64,000 nucleotides of DNA, taken from contig CM061231.1 of assembly GCA_030844895.1 (NCBI GenBank), positions 29,831,149-29,895,148 on the forward strand, read 5' to 3'. This document shows, in pieces, positions 35,192 through 46,380 of the stretch. Every line of letters begins with the position of its first letter. The stretch's first letter is position 1. Made by a program: the position numbers and the translations under genes. The stretch comes from Ambrosia x helenae (lineage: Eukaryota; Streptophyta; Magnoliopsida; Asterales; Asteraceae). The notes under the pieces are model-generated. The model saw only the letters and a list, made by a program, of their open reading frames with translations. It was not told the origin of the DNA and searched no databases.

Positions 35192-38100
35192 ATGGCTACC
35201 AAATCACTCTCTAGCAATTCATACTCTTTCTCTAAGATGAACATCGATGAAGACGAATGGGTTGAAAGCATGCGTAAATCCATCGTCGAACATGACGATG
35301 AAATGATGGGCAAAATTCCCGTTTGCATCTTCACAGTCCCTAAAGTACTTCTAGCCACTGATCCTGAATCTTACATCCCACAGCAAGTCGCGTTAGGCCC
35401 TTTCCACCATTGGCGGCCCGAGGTCTATGACATGCAAAGGTATGTTATGTAGATCACCAATGAAAGCCTTAGTAAGTATTATGTATTATTGTTCAACTAT
35501 ATATAAGAATACAATATGTTCAAAAAAAATATATATATAAAAATACAACAACCATAATTATAAAGTAAACCTATTCAAATAATATCTTTATATAGAGGTG
35601 TACATGAGCTGAGTTGAGTTGAGCCGAGCTCGAGCCTGACTAAGCTGGAACTCGGCTCATCATGCTTTTATGAGGCTCGAGCATGGCTCGGTTCGAGCCT
35701 AATATTTTGAGCTCGAGCTCGGCTCGAAAATAAACGCTAAGAGCTCAAGCTCGAGGTAAATTAAAAACAATTTAAACTCAGCTCAAACTCACTTCGGTAG
35801 CTTAAACGAGCAAAAGCTCAGCTCGAGCTTGACTCACCACTTTTATTAGATATAACTGAACATGTTCAAATGGACAAAATTGCATACATTAAAAAAATAA
35901 CATAACATTTATTTGGGCTCCTTTAGCCTAAACAAGTCAAATTTCAGGCTCGTTAAGGCCCCACTCATTCGAGCTTTTAACTAATCATATCTTGAGTAGC
36001 CTTCAAACCGCTACACCTTGTTTACACCCCTATTATATTGTTACAGTCACTGGGGATCCAAGATTTTTTTTCTATGGGTTCCTTTTTTTGGTGGTTAAAT
36101 TTCTCACAACCAAACGTTAAGATTTCCGGGTCGGGTCAGGTTGAAAAACAAAGTAGTCATTCCACTAGCTCTAAAATTTTTGGCCCGGGATGGATCGAAA
36201 AACTTATAATTATGAAAACTATCCCAAAAAAACAAATATTCAATCATAAGAATGCTAATACAAAATGAACTGAATAAGGGTAGTTACCTTGCAATCAAAG
36301 AAGAAAGGGTAGTTACCTTGCAATCAAAGAAGAAACAGACATAGAAATGCAAATTTATTAATAAAAGTGGCCCTCAATGTTATAATCAAACAACTATGTT
36401 ACCTTATATTTGTCTCAACCTCAATTAATAAGAGAAGGAACAAACATTTATCTTCCATGGTGAATTGAAACTTGTACGTTGTTTTATTTAAAAAATATAG
36501 AGTAGTCAAATTCCCGCGCGATGTGGTGGGAATTCAAGTTTTGTCGTTATCGGTTTGGTTCATTACGGTATCAATACTTGCTATAAGTAAAGGATATGTC
36601 CAAAAGGATTTAAGACGTGTTTTACATCGATCGAAAAAAAACCCTGAATAAATCGTGGTATGCCCAAAGTGATTTTGACACATGTTTTACATCAATAAAA
36701 AAACCATAAAAGAAGACGTTATCGGTATTTATGGGTTCCTTCCAAATCTATCTATATATATAAAAGAATTGAACATTGCTGACGTGGCGTGCAATGGTGC
36801 CTTCAACCTCTCCATGAAACTGCCACGTGTCATCACAATTAAAAGATTTTATTGTTTTTGAATTATTTCTTTTTTTAATTAAAAAAGATAAACATAAAAT
36901 CCTAAATTTTATCTCTCTATCTCTCAATTCTCAATTACTAAAATTAAATTGAGTTATTTTAGGAAAAAATAATTTAAAAACAAATTTAAATTTTTCTCTC
37001 TTATGTTTTCTCCCATAATTTTTAAACGTTAATATTTTTTATATTCGAGATTTTTTAAATAAAAAAATTACACCAAATTAACGAGCGTTTTATTATCTTT
37101 CCAACGAGTACCATAGTGCTATATAAAAAACGGAGAAAAAAACGACTATTTTTTGTGAGGTTTTATTCATACAGGAAAAAAACACAAAGTGTTCAGGTTA
37201 TTCATTAATCAAGTTTTTTCTTTTAAACCAGGTTTCTTATCTACGATGTTGAAATTCGACCCAATCATCATGCTTTCATTGGAATTTTACTCTTCTAAAG
37301 ATGCATAGGTATACTTCATCAAGAGAAGATAGGAGAAAGAATCGCACAACACTGCAACACATGGTGTCACCTTATAGCAAAGTTATTTTTTTATTTATTT
37401 AATTACAAGAGTAATAATTATTACTATTAGTATTAGTATTATTAGAATTAGAATTGATATATTTTTCAACCCCGGGACACTCCCGGGATAAAAGCTAGTT
37501 TTCTATATAGAATAACACTAAAATTTTCAAACCGAATGAGTTCCCGAAAACCCACTCGTTAGAAGTAAATCCGCCCCTGGTTACAGTGGTAATTAATTAC
37601 GTTAAACCTTAACAAAATACATTATGTCTCATAGATAATTACAATAAACTGTGACTAATATATAACTGAAACCAGGTACAAGCTTGCTTCGGCACGAAGA
37701 ACCCAAAAACATATGAACGTCAGCTTCGAACGGATCGTTGAAATAATGAAGAAAGACGACGAGGCTCGAATCCGCGCTTGCTACCATAAGTTTCTGGACA
37801 TGTCCGGTGACGCACTGGTATGGATGATGGCGGTAGACATGGCGTTTTTACTCGAATTTCTTCAAGTGTATTCCATGAAAGAAGAAGGACGGATTCTAGA
37901 TAAAGTTACCTCATCCATGTCTCATGTAGTGGACGTTACTGGGAAGAAGCTGTCTCATATGGCGATTCTTCGTGATGTGGTGATGGTGGAGAATCAGATC
38001 CCTTTGTTTTTAATCAGGACGATGATGGAGCACCAGTTCAGGAAATTAACAAGTGGGCATGAAGTGAAGTCAGCTGATGAGACGTTGAAGATGATGTTGA

Positions 38101-41100
38101 TGGGGTTGTACCATGAGCTTACTCCGTTTCATGAACAGCAGTTGCCTGATGTTGACGTCGACGACTGTGATCATCTTCTTGACTTTCTATATCACATGAC
38201 TGTGCCAAACAACAAAGAACTTGGAATCATGCAGGTATATAGAGACAAGATATTATTTAAGGTTTATTGTTATATAATTATTTTAAAAAATATTATTTAG
38301 TGAAGATATATACATGTTGTTACAAACATGATATCTTGAACTGAAGACTTGAAGAACTTTTTATTATAAACCAAAAGAATCAGAAACTGATTATGAACTA
38401 AAACTTACAAAAGAACTCTCTCACTACAATAAACTCTCAATACCAATCGACCAATCTTCTCAGACTATATCTCTAAACAGATATAAGATATATCTGATGA
38501 ACAAGTACAAACCCTAGATTTGATCTAGACGAAAAGAGAGAAACTCAGAGAGAAAAATACAAAAAATGATCTCTGATCTCAACAGTAATCGTAACAATCA
38601 ATATATACTGGAGAGAGAAGGCTGTCAGAGAGAAAGCACAAAGTAATCAACTCTCAGCCACACGATCAGTGTTTCACACGGATCGCCAGAATGGACGACC
38701 AGGATGAGATGAGCTTGCACCACTTGCACCAGCTGTATATATAACATGAGTTGATGGGCTGGACCAACAGAAGAGAGCAGCAGCCCATTAATAATTAATG
38801 TGTACGTATGTATGGGCTAACTGGTGTACCACAACAGCCTCATAACTTGGGCTATTATCAACTGGACTTGGTCTTTTATCTACACAGCTACACATCAACT
38901 AGACTTGTACCTTCACAGCTACACAGCATCTCCAAAGCAGGCTCAACATATATGAAACACAAACAAAACAAACAAACAAGAAAGTGTGTAAGTGTAACAA
39001 GTGTGTAAGTGTAACAAGAATAAAAGAATTGTAAGATGAAATAATACCTACACCTGTGACATATTTCAACACCCCCCCACAATTCTTTTATACAAACGGG
39101 TCAAAAAGACATAAACTTTTACACATACCTTCATGTGCAGAGGCTAACAAACCTTTTGTGAACACATCTGCAATCTGGTCTTTGGATTCAATAGCTACAG
39201 TCTTAACAACACCTTTAACAACTTGATCTCGTAAAAAATAGAGATCAAGTTCGAAATGTTTTGTTTTATCATAGAATACAGGATTACCAGCAATCGAGAT
39301 TGCTGCATTATTGTCACAATAAACACTAATTGGAACTTTGACTTTAACAGTCAACTCTTCCAATAGATTTTTTAACCAAATAACTTCACAAGTGGCCGAA
39401 CACATGGCTCGATATTCAGCTTCAGCTGATGATCGAGACACCGTAGCCTGTTTCTTACTTTTCCAAGAAACCAAGTTATTTCCTAAGAAAATGCAGAAGC
39501 CAGTGACTGACTTTCGAGTACTAATACATTTCGCCCAATCAGAATCTGAAAAAGCAACAAGATCAAATGGGTCGGTTTTTTTGAATCTTATGCCTTTTCC
39601 TGGGGAATGCTTTAGATATCTCAGAAGTCTAAAAGCCACCTTTACATGTCCACTTAAAGGAGCATGCATGAATTGGCTTAAGTAGTGCACTGCATAGGAA
39701 ATATCAGGCCTTGTGTGTGCCAAATAAATCAACTTACCTATAAGTTGCTGGTAACTAGTAATATTTTCAACAGGTTTAGAATCAGTGTTCAACAAATTTG
39801 TTAACACATGATTCTGGTCAATAGGAACATTGATAGGTTTACAACCTAACATTCCATATTCTGAAAGTAGATCTGTACAATACTTTCTTTGGGTAAGTAT
39901 AAGAGAATCATTATCTCTTATAACTTCAATTCCAAGAAAATATTGTAATTTACCAAGATCTTTAATCAAGAACTTAGACCTTAAACACTGCTTAATGTTT
40001 TCTATCTCATGTATAGAATTACCAGTAACAACTATATCATCCACATATACAAGCAATACTATCACCACAGACTCAGTTTGCTTAAAAAACAAGGAATGGT
40101 CACATTTACTTCTTTTAAAACCAAAATCAAACAAAACATTAACCAACTTCTCATTCCACATCCTTGGAGCCTGTTTAAGGCCATACAAGGATTTGTTTAA
40201 TTTACAAACTTTATTGCTTTCATTATTAAAATATCCCTCAGGAAGTTTCATAAAAACATCTTCATTAAGATCACCATAAAGAAAAGCATTGTTTATATCT
40301 AATTGATAAAGTTCCCAACTATTATAAACAGCTAATGCAATGACACACCTAACAGTTACAATTTTTACAACAGGTGCAAAGGTTTCTTCAAAATCAATGC
40401 CTTCTTTTTGGCTGAAACCTTTTGCCACTAGCCTAGCCTTATACCTTTCTATTTCACCATTAGCCCTATATTTGATTTTAAATATCCATTTACACCCAAC
40501 AATATTTTTGTTTTTTTGGTAAATCAACTATAGACCATGTATTATTTCTATTTAGGGCTTCAATTTCATCATTCATAGCCTGTACCCACTCAGGACTATT
40601 AGATGCTTCCTTAAAATTTCTAGGTTCAAAACTTTTAGACAAAGATGATGCAAAACATTTTGATTCAAAAGACAAGTTTGCAAAATTAACATACTTCTCT
40701 ATACCATATTTAACTTTTCCTTCTACAATATATTCATTGTACTTGGAAGGAAATAAAGAACTCCTAGAAGACTTTCTAACAGACTCAGGGTTCACAGGCT
40801 CAGAAGTATCACCCTCAGACTGGATGTTACTATCACTTATAGTACTCACATGTTCTGCCCTATCAGGATCAACACCTCTTATGTTAGACTGCTGATCACC
40901 AGCCAAGCCTGTAACATTCTGAGGTGGATCAACAGATTGCTGATTTGCATGTGTTCCTATATCTAACTCACCTTGACCCTTTCCATCATCATTGGGCTCA
41001 TCTACTTCAAAACTATTTTCAGAGCCTGTTTTTTCAAATGAATCAAAAAAGTTTAAGCTATTTATATGTTTTTCAGGATTAGAATCATAAGTGTCAAAAA

Positions 41101-44100
41101 TTTTTGTTTCTTTAAAAGGAAAACAGTTTTCAAAGAACTTAACATCCCTTGAAAACCAACTGTTTTACTATCTAAACTAAAAACCTTGTATCCTTTTTTC
41201 TCATTTGAATATCCTATAAAAACACATTTTTCAGATTTACTATTAAACTTATCAGTTTCATCCAAAATAGCACAAAAACACAGGCATCCAAATAGTTTTA
41301 GATGGTCAAGAAAGGGTTCAAATCCATATAGTAACTCATAAGGTGTTTTGCCTCCTAAGACTCCTGATGGTGTCCTATTAATCAAATATGCAGCAGTTAA
41401 CACACACTCAGTCCAGAACCTAATAGGCAAATTACTTTGAAAAAGCAATGCCCTAGCAACATTTAGCAAGTGCCTATGCTTCCTCTCAACAATCCCATTT
41501 TGTTGAGGAGTATAAGCACAAGTAGTCTGATGTATTATTCCTCTTTCTTTACAAAAACAGGACATTTGTTTATTCACAAATTCAAGTCCATTATCACTTC
41601 TGAAACACTTAATGTGTTTTTTAAACTGAGTTTGAATAATATTAGCAAATTCTTTTACATTTTCAAACACTTCAGTTTTACTTTTTAACAAACACACCCA
41701 AACAGCCCTGGAATAATCATCAACTATAGTTAAGAAGAACTTGAAACCATCTCTGCTAACAACTCTATAAGGTCCCCATACATCTAAGTGAATCAACTGA
41801 CCAATATCAGTTGACTTGTGATCACTTAGAGGGAATGGCTCCCTATGTTGTTTAGCCCTTTGACAGACCTCACAAGGCTGAGATCTATCATGTTCTCCTA
41901 TGTTGAGTCTGGTTTTAAGTACTCTAACAGCTTGTTCAGAGGGGTGTCCTAATCTAGCATGCCATGTATCATATAATTCAGTACTGTTAAAACACACCTT
42001 ATCAAGTAAACAAGCATTTCCACATAGATACAGACCCTCAAGCTGTTTACCAGTCACCAGGACTTTCTTGGTGGACTGGTCCTGTATATAACAAGTGTCT
42101 TCATCAAACCCAACATATAGTTTATTATCCCTAGCTAATTTGTGTACAGAAATTAAATTTACTTTATAATCAGGAACAACTAAAACATCTTTTAAAATGA
42201 CCCCATTTGCTAAGTTAACATTGCCAATTTTAGTAACCTTAGCCTTAGTACCATTAGGATGATTTACATGTATATTTAGATCAGAGACTTCAACATAGTC
42301 AGTTAATTCAATTTCATTTGTTACCATATGTTGACTAGCCCCTGAATCTATAATCCATCCTATTTTAAGTTTGTTCCCTATTTTACTTGCAAAACCAAAT
42401 ATTGGTTTACCATACACATTAGCACAAAAAAAGCTACCTGAAACATTGCAGCTCTGTGGTGTTTCCTTTGCTTTATCATTTAAAAGACTCAAAAGTTTTG
42501 ATAGCTGTTCACTAGTCAGAGAAGGGACATCAGTATCAACATTAGTATTATTACTGCTCCTATTACCCCCCAATTTTTTTGATTGATTTCCTCTAGACCT
42601 CATCCATGGAGGATAACCTATAACCTCAAAGCATTTTTCAGCAACATGACCAGTTTTATTACAATGAGTACATTTTAGAGTAGATTTATTATCAAACTTT
42701 TTATTGAAGTCATTAAACTGACTAGTTTTAGACATAAATCCAACAGTAGTTTGAGACTTCTTACCAGCTCCACTAGAGTTTCTATGAGATTCCTCTCTAG
42801 AAACTATAGCATAAGCTTCTTTAACAGTAGGTAAGACTTCTCTAGTTAACAGATTAGTCCTAACATTTTGATAATAACTATCTAGACCCATTAAAAACTG
42901 CATTAGTTTAATCATCTGACTAAAGCTATTGAAATCTTTAGAAGCATCACATGTACATGGAGGCAGTTGCAGAATTTGGTCCAACTGCTTCCACATAACA
43001 TTTAGTTTCTGATAATACTCAGAAACACTGGACCCTTCCTGACTAAAACTATTTATCTTCTGATAAAGATCAAACACCACAGACCCATCAATTTTATTAT
43101 ACGTTTCTTTTAACTCTTTCCATACATCAGAGGCAAGTTTAGAGAAAACCTGTCCAAGGTATAATTCCTCAGACATAGAGTTTAAAATCCAAGTAAGTAC
43201 AACTGAGTTACACCTATCCCATTGCCTAGCAAGAATAGGATCATCTACAGATTTTACACATTCCCCATTTATGAAACCAAGTTTATTTTTAACTTGTAAA
43301 CCAAGAATCATAGCATTAGACCAAACACTGTAGTTTTCAGTTCCTTTTAGTTTTATATTAACTATGGTTAAGTTGGCAGAGTCACTTGGATGAAGATACA
43401 AAGGATCACTTGCATCCAGTTTGTTAACTTGAGTTACCAAACTGTTAGCAGGATCAGTAATTGGACCAAGATTTGGACCCACCTGGGGTCCAGATCCCAA
43501 GTCATCTCCATCATTACTCATGATAACAACACACAAGAACAAACCACAGAAGATCACACAAGGAGAATCACAGAGATCACACACAAATAGCACACAAACA
43601 ATCTAAAACCACAAGACACTTGGCGAAGCTGTACTGGTGATCCAGATCACTGGTTCATCACTCAAAGGTGCCAGTGCAGGTCCTCGTACAGGAGCCTCCT
43701 AAAACCCTAGACACACCTTAAAGCTAAACAGGGATGCAATCTCCCTGGCAATGACTCCTTAGAACAACAACTAAGAGTATACAGGAAAGATCTCACCGAG
43801 AGGGGTGCCCAAGTTAGGGTTCGCCAAAAACTCGTAATGAAACAACCTTCACTTAGGGTTGTTTCACCAGAGAGCAAGAAAAAAATGCCTCCAAATGATT
43901 TTACAGATCTTGAGATCAGATCTGATTCTTCACCACTGGTACAATAATACGCTTGAATCAACCTTAGATCTGAATACCAGATCTACAAGCTAGATCCACC
44001 ACAAGCTCCAAGATCCCCAAATAATATCAAGATATCCAAATCAGATAAACCCTAATATAAGCGGAAGACTCAAAAATCAAAGCCTATAGCTCTGATACCA

Positions 44101-46212
44101 TGTTACAAACATGATATCTTGAACTGAAGACTTGAAGAACTTTTTATTATAAACCAAAAGAATCAGAAACTGATTATGAACTAAAACTTACAAAAGAACT
44201 CTCTCACTACAATAAACTCTCAATACCAATCGACCAATCTTCTCAGACTATATCTCTAAACAGATATAAGATATATCTGATGAACAAGTACAAACCCTAG
44301 ATTTGATCTAGACGAAAAGAGAGAAACTCAGAGAGAAAAATACAAAAAATGATCTCTGATCTCAACAGTAATCGTAACAATCAATATATACTGGAGAGAG
44401 AAGGCTGTCAGAGAGAAAGCACAAAGTAATCAACTCTCAGCCACACGATCAGTGTTTCACACGGATCGCCAGAATGGACGACCAGGATGAGATGAGCTTG
44501 CACCACTTGCACCAGCTGTATATATAACATGAGTTGATGGGCTGGACCAACAGAAGAGAGCAGCAGCCCATTAATAATTAATGTGTACGTATGTATGGGC
44601 TAACTGGTGTACCACAACAGCCTCATAACTTGGGCTATTATCAACTGGACTTGGTCTTTTATCTACACAGCTACACATCAACTAGACTTGTACCTTCACA
44701 GCTACACAGCATCTCCAAAGCAGGCTCAACATATATGAAACACAAACAAAACAAACAAACAAGAAAGTGTGTAAGTGTAACAAGTGTGTAAGTGTAACAA
44801 GAATAAAAGAATTGTAAGATGAAATAATACCTACACCTGTGACATATTTCAACACATGTTAATTACCAAATAGTTACAAGGCAAAACATTGAATTTGTAG
44901 CCCGACACAAAATAGAAAATTTCATTTTTGGCCAATCAGTTTCCGCCAAACAATTATTGTAGGCTGACGACTAAAATTTAGCCGGTCTTTACGTGTTTAT
45001 TGAGTTAATTGGCTGTTCCATGGACACATAGTACATAAGTTTATTGTGCTGGCTAATGTTTAGTCTCCTTAGCCAATAGGGCTTATTTGGCGTTGTTGTC
45101 TGATGGGGTGGTTTTGGTCCTTTTAGACGTCCATTTTTTAAAAAAGGGCTAAAAGTTAAGGTCTATTTCTACGAAAAGGGGGAAGTCAACATGTATGTTT
45201 TGGCGATTTCCCCTTATAATAGCCTCATAACGCTTCTACAAATAGTTAACAAATATATTATACAATAAACCTTAATTAATATTCGCTTTAATAACAGGCT
45301 GAGATTGACATCGAAAATGAACAAATCTCCGAGATCAAGGAAGAAGAACAAGAAAAAGAAGAATCTTTCGCAAAACAAAGCGAAGTTCGAAAGGTTATGA
45401 ATTACATATGGAACGTCCTCTCAAAATCAAACGCGGGACTAGTAAAGCTTTTCAAGAAACTTTTTTTTGGAAGGCCTATGGCTTTGTTGATGAAATTACC
45501 ATGGAAAATCATATCTAATCTTCCTCTGCTTAAACTCATGAAAGAACCCATGGAGCGGATGCTCGAGAGGTTTAACGGTCAAGGAGAGGAGAAAGCAGAT
45601 GACACAAGTGGCGAGCCGAAGATGCCAACAATTGAAGAGATTACAATCCCTTCAGTTATGGAATTGGCAAAAGCTGGAATCCTTTTCTCACCCATAAATG
45701 GGGGGATATTCGATATGAGTTTCGATAACATAACATCTACACTTTACCTCCCAGTGATTGATCTGGATGTGAACACAGAGGTTTATTTGAGAAACTTGGT
45801 GGCGTACGAAGCTTGTGTGGCAGCAGGGCCGTTGGTGGTGGCTCGTTACACTGAGTTGATGAATGGGATAATCGACACAGAAGAAGATGCAAAGTATTTG
45901 CGGGAAAGAGGGATAGTTTTGAACCATTTGAAGAGTGATAAAGAGGTTGCAGATTTGTGGAACGGAATGAGTAAATCTGTGAAATTGACGAAAGTGCCGA
46001 AGATGGATAAGGTGATCGAAGATGTTAACTTGAGGTATAGTAGAACATGGAGGGTAAAAATTGCGAATTTCATGAACGCGTATGTGTTTGGATCATGGAA
46101 AATTCTAACGGTTTTTGCTGCTTTGTTTATGCTATTACTGACGGTACTACAATCATTTTGCTCTGTGTATACTTGTGCTCGTATCTTTCATACTCTCCCA
46201 GATATCCAGTGA
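35192..46212 (+). CDS. DUF247 protein gene 1, intron 2 carries a copia element
   Basis: Three exons: 35192..35439, 37676..38234 and 45298..46212; phases agree and the open frame encodes 573 residues. DUF247 landmarks in order: WVESMRKSIVEHDDE and PVCIFTVPKVLLATDP, IPQQVALGPFHHW, GDALVWMMAVDMAFLLEFL, RDVVMVENQIPLFLI, DHLLDFLYHM, ITIPSVMELAKAGILF, VYLRNLVAYEACVAAGP, and a C-terminal membrane helix (KILTVFAALFMLLLTVL). Exon 3 also has an acidic KEEEQEKEE linker. Plant DUF247 proteins are mostly uncharacterised membrane-anchored proteins; two are self-incompatibility determinants in grasses. Intron 1 holds two hAT elements and a Helitron; intron 2 is about 7 kb because of the copia insertion 84 bp after its donor. 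Splice sites and exons look intact, so the gene may still be expressed. An ATG at 35120 is in frame, but 35192 matches the paralogues better. Confidence 0.85.
35593..36032. mobile_element. hAT-type MITE in intron 1 of DUF247 gene 1
   Basis: Ends TAGAGGTGTACATGAGC and TTGTTTACACCCCTA are inverted. Subterminal GAGCTCGAGC/GCTCGAGCTC repeats fill the first 250 bp. No clear 8-bp duplication remains. Confidence 0.65.
36048..37579. mobile_element. hAT element, CAGTGGCG family, copy 3, with nested Helitron
   Basis: Starts CACTGGGGATCC (variant of CAGTGGCGGATC), ends ATCCGCCCCTG, and is flanked by the exact 8-bp duplication GTTACAGT (36040-36047 and 37580-37587). The Helitron at 36751-37498 is inserted in it. 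It lies in intron 1 of DUF247 gene 1 and has no transposase. Confidence 0.8.
36751..37498 (+). mobile_element. 748-bp non-autonomous Helitron
   Basis: A|TCTATATATATAAAAGAA at the 5' end. The 3' hairpin CCCGGGACACTCCCGGG is followed by ATAAAAGCTAG|T. The 5' region (GCTGACGTGGCGTGCAATGG) is shared with the Helitron starting at 63742, and the central part with 11500-11710. Non-coding. Confidence 0.9.
38318..39071 (-). repeat. copia 3' LTR
   Basis: 754 bp, TG..CA bounded, identical by eye to the LTR at 44101-44854. The polypurine tract lies just inside it. Confidence 0.95.
39088..43521 (-). pseudogene. copia gag-pol with two frameshifts
   Basis: The first frame (from the ATG at 43521 to 41062) encodes Gag with a UBN2-like core and a CX2CX4HX4C knuckle (CTHCNKTGHVAEKC), protease (WIIDSGASQHM), a pre-integrase WHARLGHPS motif and integrase (IVDDYSR, SDNGLEF, QQNGIVERKHR). 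Near 41155 the reading moves to another frame, which continues to 40490 through a hydrophilic linker. Near 40507-40514 an A homopolymer shifts it again into the frame 40527..39088. That frame has reverse transcriptase (YVDDIVV) and RNase H (SSAEAEYRAM, DNNAAISIAGNP). The domain order protease-integrase-RT-RNase H defines Ty1-copia. Two single-base-type breaks mean this copy cannot make a full polyprotein as read. Confidence 0.9.
44101..44854 (-). repeat. copia 5' LTR
   Basis: 754 bp, bordering the tRNA-Met primer-binding site, identical by eye to the opposite LTR. Confidence 0.95.
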
Positions 46213-46283
46213 GGATTGGAAGGAAACAAAACGAGCTGTGTTAAACGTACCTCCACTCATATGGTGTTTAGTGAATGTACCAT

Positions 46284-46284
<1 letters not shown>

Positions 46285-46317
<33 letters not shown>
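46285..46317. repeat. poly(C) run of 33 bases
   Basis: Uninterrupted C33 about 70 bp after the stop codon of DUF247 gene 1, in its probable 3' UTR. The length may be affected by sequencing. Confidence 0.9.
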
Positions 46318-46380
46318 ACTAAATCATCATCATCACTCTTTTTTCTTATTGGACGTACATTGTCTAGCATCACCCAATTA

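Larger units (their letters stand above)
38318..44854 (-). mobile_element. complete Ty1-copia retrotransposon
   Basis: Two 754-bp LTRs (TGTTAC/GTAACA outermost on the minus strand), 5-bp target duplication CATGT (38313-38317 and 44855-44859), a primer-binding site TGGTATCAGAGC complementary to initiator tRNA-Met just inside the LTR at 44100, and a G-rich polypurine tract inside the other LTR (39072-39085). Genes run on the minus strand, opposite to the host DUF247 gene. The LTRs appear identical base for base by eye, implying a very recent insertion, yet the coding region has two frameshifts. Confidence 0.95.

Noticed and set aside
39338..42586. Several plus-strand open frames inside the copia element
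   Set aside because: All are antisense shadows of gag-pol.
38318..44854. Copia insertion as a gene knock-out of DUF247 gene 1
   Set aside because: It lies wholly within intron 2 and leaves donor, acceptor and reading frame intact, so disruption is possible but not shown.
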